NCBI GenBank assembly: GCA_009712635.1
Contig: WASS01000020.1
Coordinates: 691,208 to 755,207 of the forward strand
Origin: Hungatella sp.
GTDB lineage: Bacteria > Bacillota > Clostridia > Lachnospirales > Lachnospiraceae
DNA: 64,000 bases
Reading direction: 5' to 3'
Below are positions 36,326 through 44,079 of this stretch, in pieces. Under the pieces are notes generated by a model that did not search any database, was not told the origin of the DNA, and worked only from the letters and a program-made list of their open reading frames with translations. Numbering within the stretch: the first letter of the stretch is position 1; every line of letters begins with the position of its first letter. Position numbers and translations under genes: made by a program.

Positions 36326-37306
36326 CTAAAATGTGATTAAAAGCAGGATTCCAACGGGAATCAGCGCCAGTATGTAAGTAACTGTCATCAGGACGTTAGC
36401 CCTTACTATATCTTTATACTCCACTTCCCTCACCGGATCTCCGATCACAGGCTTTTCATATAAGGTTCCAAAATACCATGCATTTCCAGCCAGTTCTATC
36501 TGAAGAATTCCGGCGCAGGCAGATTCTGTCTGAGCGGAGTTGGGACTTTTGTGATTAAAACGGTCACGTTTCCAGATCCGGAAACCATTATTCCCATTAA
36601 ATTTATTACCGAAAAACAGCTGGCATAAATAGCCTGCCGCCAGCATAAAAAAAGCGGATACGCGGGCAGGAATAAAATTAACCAGATCATCCAGTTTTGC
36701 AGCACACCGTCCAAACCAGAGATACCGGTCATTTTTATAACCCACCATGGAATCCATGGTGTTCACTGCCTTATATAGGAATACACCGGTTCCTCCAAAG
36801 AGGGTCATGAAAATCAATGGTGCAATCACACCATCAGAGGTATTCTCCGCCACAGTTTCCACCGCTGCCTTTGTTATACCTATATCAGTGAGAGTTTTCG
36901 TATCACGGCCCACGATCATAGATACCGCATGCCTTGCCTCTTCCGTATCCTGTTTTAAAAATGCATGGTATACCTTCATACTCTCTTTCCTTAAGGAATG
37001 CCACGCCATCATCTGGAAACACATAATGCTTTCCAGAGCCACTCCGGCGATGGGAGAAATGCCGTAAGAAACAGCTAAGAGCGCAAAGGAACTTCCTCCT
37101 GCTGCAAGCAGGACCAACAAAACCAGCCATACACCTGCCTGTCTTTCCCCTGCATCATTTTCCGGGAACCGGGGTCTTAATTTTTTCTCCAGCCAGCTTA
37201 TCAGGTTTCCAATTCCGCAAACGGGGTGCCACAAGAATAAAGGATCTCCAAAGCACGCATCCAGAAAGCAGCCAATCAGAACCGCTATTATATGATATTT
37301 AAACAT
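36326..37306 (-). CDS. cbiB: Adenosylcobinamide-phosphate synthase
   Basis: A 326-residue inner membrane protein with several hydrophobic segments, which attaches the aminopropanol phosphate to adenosylcobyric acid. The conserved N-terminal GDPLFLWHPVCGIGNLI and the segments AVETVAENTSDGVIAPL and MDSMVGYKNDRY identify CbiB. RBS AAAAGGA precedes the start at 37306. Confidence 0.94.
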   Translation of the reverse strand: MFKYHIIAVLIGCFLDACFGDPLFLWHPVCGIGNLISWLEKKLRPRFPENDAGERQAGVWLVLLVLLAAGGSSFALLAVSYGISPIAGVALESIMCFQMMAWHSLRKESMKVYHAFLKQDTEEARHAVSMIVGRDTKTLTDIGITKAAVETVAENTSDGVIAPLIFMTLFGGTGVFLYKAVNTMDSMVGYKNDRYLWFGRCAAKLDDLVNFIPARVSAFFMLAAGYLCQLFFGNKFNGNNGFRIWKRDRFNHKSPNSAQTESACAGILQIELAGNAWYFGTLYEKPVIGDPVREVEYKDIVRANVLMTVTYILALIPVGILLLITF

Positions 37307-37326
37307 AAGTCAGTCCTTTTTCTCTT

Positions 37327-37716
37327 CTATTTTATCCTGGCAGGTATCCCACATACCATGCGGTAAACTTCGCCGCTGTGTTTTGCCAGCTTCACTGCCG
37401 CTCTGCCGGCACTTTCTCTCCACCGCCTGTCAAATGGATCTTCGGGTACGATCCCGCAGCCAAGCTCATTTATGGTAATAATCACATCCGGATTATGATC
37501 CACAATTTCCTGGATCATCTGGTCGGGGTCTTTTTCTTCTTGTAACAGTCTTCTGACGTAATCATGAAAATTATGAATGATTGTACATTCAAGAGCTGCC
37601 TCACAGGGATCTGTGGCGCCCTCTGCAACCTTTTCACTATCTTTCGTTTCTATATTTGCGATTTGCAGGGCATAGTCAAGCTTCCCCTGCCATGCTCCTC
37701 CGATAATTAATTTCAT
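37327..37716 (-). CDS. Short CobU-like nucleotide-binding protein, 129 aa
   Basis: A 129-residue protein that resembles the two ends of CobU. The N-terminal P-loop is GGAWQGK and the C-terminal part follows CobU closely: NELGCGIVP, an Arg-rich segment, an AGR, then VCGIPARIK. The middle of CobU, with the guanylylated His in an HR motif, is absent, so it cannot act as the normal guanylyltransferase. It may keep adenosylcobinamide kinase activity or have become a regulatory or assembly protein. It lies between cobS and cbiB. A full-length CobU is encoded at 42449-42997. No frameshift explains the short length. Confidence 0.8.
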   Translation of the reverse strand: MKLIIGGAWQGKLDYALQIANIETKDSEKVAEGATDPCEAALECTIIHNFHDYVRRLLQEEKDPDQMIQEIVDHNPDVIITINELGCGIVPEDPFDRRWRESAGRAAVKLAKHSGEVYRMVCGIPARIK

Positions 37717-37740
37717 TCCAATTCCTTTCTGATGCCGATA

Positions 37741-38502
37741 TCATTTCATGTGGGACAGAATAGCCAGTCCCATTACAAGAGCCAGCTCCAGGACCTGGAG
37801 AAAGTATCCTGCAAGATCTCCTGTAATACCCCCAAATTCCCGTTTTGACATGTGATAATAATATAAAAACACCGCAAACGATACGGCAAAAACGCATAAG
37901 ACTGCCGGAGCTCCTGTCAGGAGCCATACTGCAAGCAAAGAAATAATAAGATAAAGAATCATAACAGTTCCAACCACTCTTTTATGAGCTCCATCTGAAA
38001 AAGCTGCAGCCAGGCCGCTTTTTTTCGCCATGGGAAAGGTAACAACAGAGAGCCCGCTTAGCGCTCTGGTTATAACAAACGTAATACAAAATGCAGGGAT
38101 CATAACTGGTCTCATTTCAATAAAAAATGCCAGATATAAAAGGAAATAGATTCCGCATCCAATGATCGCAAAGGCTCCTGTATGGGGGTCTTTTAATATC
38201 TCCAGTTTTTTCTCTGTTTCACCGTGGGAAGATTTTGCATCAATTACATCTAATAATCCATCCATATGGATTCCGCCTGTAACCACTACAGGGATAACGA
38301 CAGGCAGTATCAGTTCTAAAAAAGGAAATCCCAGGGTACGTAAAAGGAGAATGACACCATATACCAGCGAACCAATCACGGCCCCTATGAGCGGGAAAAA
38401 GCACATGGCATATTTCATCCGTTCTTTTGTCCACTGAACCTGGGGTACAGGAATCCGGGAATACATGGAAAACGCTATCATCATACTGCCGGGAAGATTC
38501 AT
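37741..38502 (-). CDS. cobS: Adenosylcobinamide-GDP ribazoletransferase (cobalamin synthase)
   Basis: A 253-residue membrane enzyme joining adenosylcobinamide-GDP and alpha-ribazole. The conserved acidic segment GGIHMDGLLDVIDA is at about residues 75-88, and several hydrophobic segments follow. It heads the second cobalamin operon (cobS, short CobU-like, cbiB, cobD, cbiP, cbiC). AAAGGGG lies 7 nt before the ATG at 38502. Confidence 0.94.
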   Translation of the reverse strand: MNLPGSMMIAFSMYSRIPVPQVQWTKERMKYAMCFFPLIGAVIGSLVYGVILLLRTLGFPFLELILPVVIPVVVTGGIHMDGLLDVIDAKSSHGETEKKLEILKDPHTGAFAIIGCGIYFLLYLAFFIEMRPVMIPAFCITFVITRALSGLSVVTFPMAKKSGLAAAFSDGAHKRVVGTVMILYLIISLLAVWLLTGAPAVLCVFAVSFAVFLYYYHMSKREFGGITGDLAGYFLQVLELALVMGLAILSHMK

Positions 38503-38566
38503 GGCACTGCCCCTTTCTTTCTATTAAACAGCTTTTTATTTTGTCATCTTACAGCCATTAAAAAAT

Positions 38567-38595
38567 ATAATATCACAAAATCTGGTAAATGTCAT
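38567..38595 (-). promoter_or_regulatory. Promoter of the cobS operon, overlapping an opposed promoter
   Basis: On the minus strand ATGACA (38595-38590) and TATTAT (38572-38567) are 17 bp apart. Transcription would begin near 38560, giving a leader of about 58 nt, too short for a cobalamin riboswitch. On the plus strand the same bases hold TATAAT (38566-38571) with TTGTCA 19 bp upstream (38541-38546), an opposed promoter that would transcribe the structured region at 38612-38690. Confidence 0.6.
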
Positions 38596-38611
38596 TTCCT
38601 AATCATGATCC

Positions 38612-38690
38612 AGTTTAGACCGGAGAAAGAGAACGGTCTGCACCTCGCAAGAAGACCGCGGGGCAAAAATAAACAGCGGTGCTTTAAACT
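38612..38690 (+). ncRNA. Candidate structured RNA with a three-way junction
   Basis: A 79-nt GC-rich island in AT-rich intergenic DNA closes into a three-way junction without gaps. P1 pairs AGTTTA (38612-38617) with TAAACT (38685-38690); P2 pairs GACCG (38618-38622) with CGGTC (38634-38638); P3 pairs GCACC (38640-38644) with GGTGC (38678-38682); and a small inner hairpin TCGC/GCGG lies inside P3. CGGTCT can instead pair with a second AGACCG at 38653-38658, which would break P2 and P3, as in a switch. The strand is uncertain; a plus-strand promoter upstream favours plus. I do not recognise a known riboswitch class. Confidence 0.45.
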
Positions 38691-38720
38691 TTTCAACTCT
38701 CAATCATGGTTCTTTTCCTT

Positions 38721-38749
38721 TTTCAACTTTTATGATAAACTTATATCAT
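38721..38749 (+). promoter_or_regulatory. Possible promoter of the YcxB-like gene
   Basis: TTTCAA (38721-38726) and TATCAT (38744-38749) are 17 bp apart. A start near 38756 would leave a 15-nt leader. If this promoter is used, the structured region upstream is not part of the message. Confidence 0.4.
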
Positions 38750-38770
38750 CAATTATACGGGGGAAAATGT

Positions 38771-39259
38771 ATGTTATTGGAATTCACTTATACGAGAAAT
38801 GAGTATGCAGACGGCTGGAGGAAATTTATTTTCCTGACAAAAGTAATTAGGAAATTTGATCTGGTCATTATGGCATTTTCTTTACTGATTCCGTTCTATT
38901 TATTCTATCAATACGGTTTCACCAGGGTTTATATCATACTGGCTATCGTCATATATTTTTTTAATATTACATTCGCCACAGTCTTTTTCATTCGTCCTTA
39001 CATGTTTTATCAGGAGTATGAACAATTCCATCATCCCTATAAGCTGCTGTTTGAAGACGATAAAATCACGTTTGATGCACACGCCATCCATTCTACCTTA
39101 TCCTGGGATGTCTACAAGCACTATATGGAAAACAAGGACTATTTTTATATTATCCAGAAAAAGCGTACCTACACCTTAATACCAAAACGCATTTTTGCAT
39201 CGGAAAATGAAATCAGCGCATTCCGACAGCTTTTAACCGATCATTTAACAACTCCTTAA
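38771..39259 (+). CDS. YcxB-like family membrane protein
   Basis: A 162-residue protein with two adjacent membrane segments near residues 32-72 (VIMAFSLLIPFYLFYQY and YIILAIVIYFF), followed by a soluble C-terminal domain with a segment STLSWDVYKHYMENKDYFYI like those of YcxB proteins. Function of the family is unknown. ATG at 38771 is chosen over 38732 because GGGGGA lies 6 nt upstream. It stands alone between two minus-strand operons. Confidence 0.7.
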   Translation: MLLEFTYTRNEYADGWRKFIFLTKVIRKFDLVIMAFSLLIPFYLFYQYGFTRVYIILAIVIYFFNITFATVFFIRPYMFYQEYEQFHHPYKLLFEDDKITFDAHAIHSTLSWDVYKHYMENKDYFYIIQKKRTYTLIPKRIFASENEISAFRQLLTDHLTTP

Positions 39260-39269
39260 AACATACAGA

Positions 39270-39307
39270 CTGCCGCATACAAAGACACCATGTCCTTGAT
39301 GCGGCAG
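39270..39307. terminator. Hairpin between YcxB-like gene and hydF
   Basis: CTGCCGCAT (39270-39278) pairs perfectly with ATGCGGCAG (39299-39307), with a partly paired inner stem (AAGACA/TGTCCTT). It lies between convergent genes. T-runs are weak on both sides, so termination efficiency is uncertain. Confidence 0.6.
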
Positions 39308-39325
39308 CCCTGCTAATAATTCTGC

Positions 39326-40519
39326 CTAAATCAGTTTTTCCAGATCCGGAAGCACCTCTAAGCTTCTCTTTAAAATCCCCTTCATATAAGCAATGGCAGT
39401 TCCATAGTTGGTAAAGGGCACTCCTGCATCCGCCGCTGTCTTTCTGCGGTAAACCATCTCCCTTTCATTTAACATACAGCTGCCGCAGTGAATAATCAGC
39501 TTATAGTCAGAAAGTTCTTCTGGGAACTCTCTGCCTGAAGACGTTTCAATCACCAGATCCTTACCCGTAAATTCCTTCAGCCACCGGGGAAGTTTAACCG
39601 TACCGATGTCATCACACTGTCTGTGGTGGGTACAGCCCTCTGATATGAGGACTTTATCTCCATCCTCTAGTGTGCTGATTGCCGCCACACCTTTGATTGC
39701 ATCCTCTAAAAAGCCTTTGTACCGTGCCATGAGAATAGAAAAAGAGGTCAGGAGAATGTCATCCGGCGTATCCTTATTCACCTGTTCAAATGCCTGACTG
39801 TCTGTTATAACCAGATAAGGTTTTGTTCCAAGCTTTTCAATGGTCTCCTTTAACTCCGTATCCCTTACGGATATGGCAACCGCTCCGGCCTCTAATATGT
39901 CTCTCATGGTCTGCTGCTGCGGAAGAATAATTCTGCCTTTGGGAGCTGCAGAATCAATGGGAATAACCAGAATTACAAGATCACAGGGTTTTAGCAAATC
40001 CCCTACAATCCGCATCTTCATGTCTCCTGTATTAACCAGAACTCCGATCCGTTCTTTCAGTTCATGAATCCGAAATCCTGTCTGGGCACTGACAGAAAGA
40101 CCATCTTCATAATCGCCTTCTCCTACAAGATCCGACTTGTTATAAGCAACTACATAAGGAATATTCTTCTCTTTAAATAATCCGATCAGCTGCTGATCCA
40201 CTTCTGTCTTTCCTGCAGTTCCATCCACCACCAGAACTGCACAGTCTACACGGTTTAAGATCTGCTTCGTCTTGCGCACCCGCATCTCTCCCAGGGTACC
40301 TTCATCATCAAATCCTGGTGTGTCGATAATTACTACCGGCCCCATAGGAAGAAGTTCCATGGATTTATGAACGGGATCTGTTGTGGTTCCTTTAATATCT
40401 GATACCACAGACAACTCCTGTCCGGTTACTGCATTGACTACACTTGATTTTCCTGCATTGCGGCGGCCAAAAAAGCCGATATGAATTCTCTCAGATGACG
40501 GCGTCTCATTTAATCCCAT
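39326..40519 (-). CDS. hydF: [FeFe]-hydrogenase H-cluster maturation GTPase HydF
   Basis: A 397-residue scaffold protein that carries the two-iron subcluster to the hydrogenase. The GTPase P-loop GRRNAGKSS is at residues 18-26, with DTPGFDDEG (G3) and YNKSD (G4). The C-terminal iron-sulfur motif is present as CTHH followed later by HCGSC. It ends the TM1266-hydG-hydF operon. HydE is not in the window. RBS GAGGAG precedes the ATG at 40519. Confidence 0.95.
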   Translation of the reverse strand: MGLNETPSSERIHIGFFGRRNAGKSSVVNAVTGQELSVVSDIKGTTTDPVHKSMELLPMGPVVIIDTPGFDDEGTLGEMRVRKTKQILNRVDCAVLVVDGTAGKTEVDQQLIGLFKEKNIPYVVAYNKSDLVGEGDYEDGLSVSAQTGFRIHELKERIGVLVNTGDMKMRIVGDLLKPCDLVILVIPIDSAAPKGRIILPQQQTMRDILEAGAVAISVRDTELKETIEKLGTKPYLVITDSQAFEQVNKDTPDDILLTSFSILMARYKGFLEDAIKGVAAISTLEDGDKVLISEGCTHHRQCDDIGTVKLPRWLKEFTGKDLVIETSSGREFPEELSDYKLIIHCGSCMLNEREMVYRRKTAADAGVPFTNYGTAIAYMKGILKRSLEVLPDLEKLI

Positions 40520-40552
40520 GTTTATCTCCTCTTTTATGTCGTCTGCGGGGTA

Positions 40553-41968
40553 TCAGAACCGGAAATCCCGGATTCCAGCTTCAATCTTTTCCAGATGATC
40601 TTCACAGATCGTCCGTACCTTCTCTTTGGGGATATTATTTAATTCAGCAGCAATTAATGCCTCGCCTACTTTTCGTGTATCTTCGGAAGCGTAGTCCATT
40701 AAATATTCCTTTAATGTCATCAATGCGTTTGGCTGGCAGCAGTTTTGAATCTGACCGCTTTTACAAAGACTCATAAATCGGTCGCCAGTTCTTCCTTCTC
40801 TATAACATGCCGTACAGAAAGAAGGGATATAGCCTAAATCCATGAGCCAGTGTACCACCTCATCAAGGGTTCTCTGGTCGGAAACATCAAACTGTTCTGT
40901 ATCGGTAGGACGAACCTCCTCCTCATAACCGCCTACACTGGTTCTGGAACCGCCGCTGATCTGGGAAACTCCAAGGCGAATCACCTTTTCTCTCACACTC
41001 TGGCTTTCCCTGGTGGATACGATCATGCCAGTGTAAGGAACACAAACACGGATCAGAGCGCACAGCTTGGCAAAAATCTCGTCGCTGATTCCGTTAGAAA
41101 AAGCATTGGGATCAATATCGTCAGCGCTCTTAATACGTGGGACACTGATGGTATGAGGGCCTACTCCATGAACTGCTTCTAAGTGCTCCGCATGCATTAA
41201 CAGGCCTGCAAATTCATACTTGTACCGTTCCAGTCCAAATAAAACTCCAATTCCCACGTCGTCAATACCGCCCTCCATAGCCCGGTCCATGGCCTCTGTG
41301 TGGTAAGCGTAATTATGCTTTGGTCCTGTTGGGTGAAGGCTTTCATAGCTTTCCTTATGATATGTTTCCTGGAATAAAATATAGGTTCCGATTCCGGCAT
41401 CTTTTAACTTCCGGTAATTCTCCACAGTCGTAGCTGCTATGTTCACATTCACTCTTCGGATTTCACCGTTTTTATGCTTGATGGAATAAATGGTATTGAT
41501 GCATTCCAGGATGTATTCAATGGGATTATTAACAGGATCTTCTCCTGCTTCAAGGGCAAGCCGTTTATGCCCCATGTCCTGAAGGGCAACCACTTCTCTT
41601 GCCAGTTCTTCCTGTGTCAGTTTCTTTCTTGCAATATGTTTGTTCTTTAAATGATAGGGGCAGTAGGTACAGCCATTTACACAGTAATTGGACAGATAGA
41701 GAGGTGCAAACATAACAATTCGGGTACCATAAAACTTCTTTTTGATCTCCTCTGCAAGATCGTACAGTTCTTTGATCTTTTCCGGGATATCGCAGGCTAA
41801 AAGAACGGAAGCCTCCCTGTGGGTAAGCCCCTTTAATTCTCTGGCCTTTGTAATAATCTGATCAATGAGTTCCACATTGTTTTTGTTTTGTTCCGCATAA
41901 TCAAGAGTTTCCAGAATTTCTTCATGAGAAATGAATTCTTCCGCTTTCAGCGATTTTGGATCATACAT
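40553..41968 (-). CDS. hydG: [FeFe]-hydrogenase H-cluster radical SAM maturase HydG
   Basis: A 471-residue radical SAM enzyme that splits tyrosine to supply CO and cyanide ligands. The radical SAM cluster is bound by Cys96, Cys100 and Cys103 (CVNGCTYC), and the C-terminal auxiliary cluster motif is visible in CTACYREG and further Cys residues near the end (about residues 385-415). It lies between TM1266 and hydF. RBS AAGGGTG precedes the ATG at 41968. Confidence 0.96.
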   Translation of the reverse strand: MYDPKSLKAEEFISHEEILETLDYAEQNKNNVELIDQIITKARELKGLTHREASVLLACDIPEKIKELYDLAEEIKKKFYGTRIVMFAPLYLSNYCVNGCTYCPYHLKNKHIARKKLTQEELAREVVALQDMGHKRLALEAGEDPVNNPIEYILECINTIYSIKHKNGEIRRVNVNIAATTVENYRKLKDAGIGTYILFQETYHKESYESLHPTGPKHNYAYHTEAMDRAMEGGIDDVGIGVLFGLERYKYEFAGLLMHAEHLEAVHGVGPHTISVPRIKSADDIDPNAFSNGISDEIFAKLCALIRVCVPYTGMIVSTRESQSVREKVIRLGVSQISGGSRTSVGGYEEEVRPTDTEQFDVSDQRTLDEVVHWLMDLGYIPSFCTACYREGRTGDRFMSLCKSGQIQNCCQPNALMTLKEYLMDYASEDTRKVGEALIAAELNNIPKEKVRTICEDHLEKIEAGIRDFRF

Positions 41969-42028
41969 AGTAATTCACCCTTTCTTTTGGGTCAGCATCT
42001 GCTTTCCCGTCAGTGTTTTTTTGTACTT

Positions 42029-42280
42029 CTAAGCATTCACATTCTGATAGGCTGTTTTGGAACTGATTCCGCTTAACTTCCCGATCTTTCCGGTAAGTGC
42101 GGAAATGGTACTTTGAGGAGCATCTACCGCAATGCTGATGACACTCACTCCTTTTTTCGGATATGGAATTCCCATACGTCCAATGATGTAATGTCGGTAT
42201 TCATGCAGAATATCGTTTAAAATTTCTACAGAATCTTCCTCCTCCACAACAATACCGATCACAGCAATTCTTGTTTCCAT
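42029..42280 (-). CDS. TM1266 family putative hydrogenase-system regulator
   Basis: An 83-residue ACT/ferredoxin-like small protein with the family start METRIAVIGIVVE and the segments YIIGRMGIPY and VVDAPQ-like (AVDAPQSTISALTGKIGKL). TM1266 proteins are usually next to HydE/F/G genes and are named putative regulators of the iron-only hydrogenase system. It heads the hydG-hydF operon and follows a 137-nt leader with an attenuator-like hairpin. GGGGAT precedes the ATG. Confidence 0.85.
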   Translation of the reverse strand: METRIAVIGIVVEEEDSVEILNDILHEYRHYIIGRMGIPYPKKGVSVISIAVDAPQSTISALTGKIGKLSGISSKTAYQNVNA

Positions 42281-42327
42281 GCTTATCCCCTTCTTTCCGT
42301 CTTCCTTTTCTCATCTGAACAAGAAAA

Positions 42328-42417
42328 GCCGCGCCAATCAGGCGCGGCAAACAAACAATTCCTCAATTGCCGAACCTTCTACCTCAAAACTGGTTTTTGG
42401 TATCAGGATGCTACTAT
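42328..42417 (-). promoter_or_regulatory. Leader RNA with terminator and competing hairpins before TM1266-hydG-hydF
   Basis: The leader from about 42417 to 42281 has, on the minus strand, a hairpin with stem TACC-AAAA / TTTT-GA-GGTA, then GGCAATT and AATTG that can pair (loop GAGG), and finally a strong terminator: GCCGCGCC and GGCGCGGC (42348-42341 and 42335-42328) with loop TGATT followed by TTTTCTTG. An alternative stem CGGCAA/TTGCCG would take up the left arm of the terminator. This matches an attenuator or riboswitch. I do not recognise a known ligand class. Confidence 0.55.
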
Positions 42418-42423
42418 GTGATA

Positions 42424-42452
42424 AATATAACATACTTGAGGATTTTTTTCAA
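42424..42452 (-). promoter_or_regulatory. Promoter of the TM1266-hydG-hydF operon
   Basis: On the minus strand TTGAAA (42452-42447) and TATATT (42429-42424) are 17 bp apart and the -10 is extended by TGT. The -35 overlaps the cobU stop codon, so the operon has its own start just as cobU ends. Confidence 0.75.
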
Positions 42453-42997
42453 TTAATTCCTTCTTTGATTTTAATGGGGATCCCTGCCACTACTTCCACC
42501 ACCATATGAGCCCTGTTTGCTGCAAGCTGATTGACGTTTCCAAGAACCTTGCGGTATTCATTGGTTTCGGGGCTGTAATGATCTCCATCAGAAAAAACTT
42601 CATTTGTCACAATTACCAGATGATCGGTATGACGTTCTAAATTAAGGATTCCTTCTGTAATCTCTGCTACAGCTGTTTTTTTATCAAGAACCGGTAAGTC
42701 TCCTTCTTCCCACAGGCCAAACAGCTCATTGGAAACCAGATTGGACATGCATTCCAGAAGGACAACGGAAGGTCTTGGTTCAAAAACCAGATTTTTTAAA
42801 CTTCGGTAACATTCTACCGTCTCAAACTGCTTTTTTTTCCGCATTTTCCGGTGTCTTAAGATTCTGTTTCTGCACTCCTCATCCCACGGTTTCATGGTGG
42901 CAATATAGACTTTCCTGTCTCCGCCCAGAGAAACCGCCAGATTTTCTGCATATTCTGATTTTCCGCTCCCGCTTCCTCCAATAATCAGGGCAGTCAT
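42449..42997 (-). CDS. cobU: Adenosylcobinamide kinase/adenosylcobinamide-phosphate guanylyltransferase
   Basis: A 182-residue bifunctional enzyme that phosphorylates adenosylcobinamide and transfers GMP. The P-loop GGSGSGKS is at residues 7-14 and the guanylylation region keeps the HR motif (ILRHRKMR). The C-terminal VAGIPIKIK is typical. Its start overlaps the cobT stop by 4 bp. It is the last gene of the long cbi operon. Confidence 0.95.
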   Translation of the reverse strand: MTALIIGGSGSGKSEYAENLAVSLGGDRKVYIATMKPWDEECRNRILRHRKMRKKKQFETVECYRSLKNLVFEPRPSVVLLECMSNLVSNELFGLWEEGDLPVLDKKTAVAEITEGILNLERHTDHLVIVTNEVFSDGDHYSPETNEYRKVLGNVNQLAANRAHMVVEVVAGIPIKIKEGIN

Positions 42998-44076
42998 GAC
43001 GGATCCTCCATGGGCTTATAAGCCTCGATCTCAATATCTTCAAAAGAGCTCATGGTACTATATACATCTGCCGCCATTTGAAGCAGCGGAACTGCCGCAA
43101 TCGCTCCCGTCCCTTCTCCCAGACACATACCTGCCTGAATAAGAGGAGACAATTTCAGTTCTTCCAGCAGAATGTGTCCTGCGGGTTCTGCTGATACATG
43201 GGAAGCAATCATAAAATCCCGGCACCCCGGATAAATCCGTTCTGCCAAAAGTGCTGCAACTGCTGATATAAAGCCGTCTAAAAGTACAGGAATGCGGTAA
43301 ATGGCTCCTCCTAAAAATACTCCCGTCATACCAGCCAGATCAAAACCGCCCACTGCTGACAGGATATCAATTTCATCCTGGCAATTGGGACTATATCTGG
43401 CTACCGCCTCCTGAATCACCTTTCGCTTCTTTATCAGACCGGCATCATTTAACCCGGCACCCCTTCCGGTCAGACGCGTTGAGTCCTGCTTTAATAAAAG
43501 TGCTGCAACCGCACTGCTGGTTGTTGTATTACCAATTCCCATTTCGCCGGTTGCCGCCAGATCATACCCTTTTTCTGAGAGTTCGCCCATTAGTTCGATT
43601 CCTGTTTTGATTGCCTGCACAGCTTCATTTCTGGTCATTGCATTGGTCTTACTAAAATTTTTGGTTCCATATGCAATTTTTCTGTTAATCAGCGGATAGG
43701 TGGAACCGGACTCCAGATCTCTTGCAACTCCCATATCAACTGGAAATACGTCCACTCCTGCCCGTTTTGCCATAATACACACACTGCTGTTGCCTCGTGT
43801 CATATTTTCTGCGACCACTGCAGTAACTTCCATACCGGTCTGGGTAACACCTTCTTCCACAATTCCGTTATCTGCACACAGAATCAGAAGTCCGCGTTTT
43901 TTTAACGTTACCAGTGAGTTTCCCCTGATTCCCGCTATTTTTACAATATCATCTTCCAACACACCAAGGCTGTTTAAGGGCTTGGCTACATGAGCCCAGC
44001 GCAAACGTGCTGTCTCTATTGCTCTCTTATCAGGCGGCTGTATCGCTGATAAATAATCCTTTAGTTCCTCATTCAT
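42994..44076 (-). CDS. cobT: Nicotinate-nucleotide-dimethylbenzimidazole phosphoribosyltransferase
   Basis: A 360-residue enzyme that makes the alpha-ribazole phosphate used as lower ligand. Conserved features are the segment TGEMGIGNTTTSSA and the catalytic Glu region CLGEGTGAIAA near the C-terminus. Length fits the family. It is preceded by a GNAT gene and overlaps cobU. Confidence 0.95.
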   Translation of the reverse strand: MNEELKDYLSAIQPPDKRAIETARLRWAHVAKPLNSLGVLEDDIVKIAGIRGNSLVTLKKRGLLILCADNGIVEEGVTQTGMEVTAVVAENMTRGNSSVCIMAKRAGVDVFPVDMGVARDLESGSTYPLINRKIAYGTKNFSKTNAMTRNEAVQAIKTGIELMGELSEKGYDLAATGEMGIGNTTTSSAVAALLLKQDSTRLTGRGAGLNDAGLIKKRKVIQEAVARYSPNCQDEIDILSAVGGFDLAGMTGVFLGGAIYRIPVLLDGFISAVAALLAERIYPGCRDFMIASHVSAEPAGHILLEELKLSPLIQAGMCLGEGTGAIAAVPLLQMAADVYSTMSSFEDIEIEAYKPMEDPS

Positions 44077-44079
44077 TCT

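Noticed and set aside
38612-38690. Possible T-box leader because of AAGACCGCGG resembling the antiterminator motif
   Set aside because: The element is under 90 nt, has no Stem I with specifier loop, and the closing three-way junction pairs these bases differently.
38503-38770. Cobalamin riboswitch expected upstream of cobS
   Set aside because: Neither strand shows the B12 box or the GCCACTG-type segment, and the likely transcript start leaves only about 58 nt of leader.
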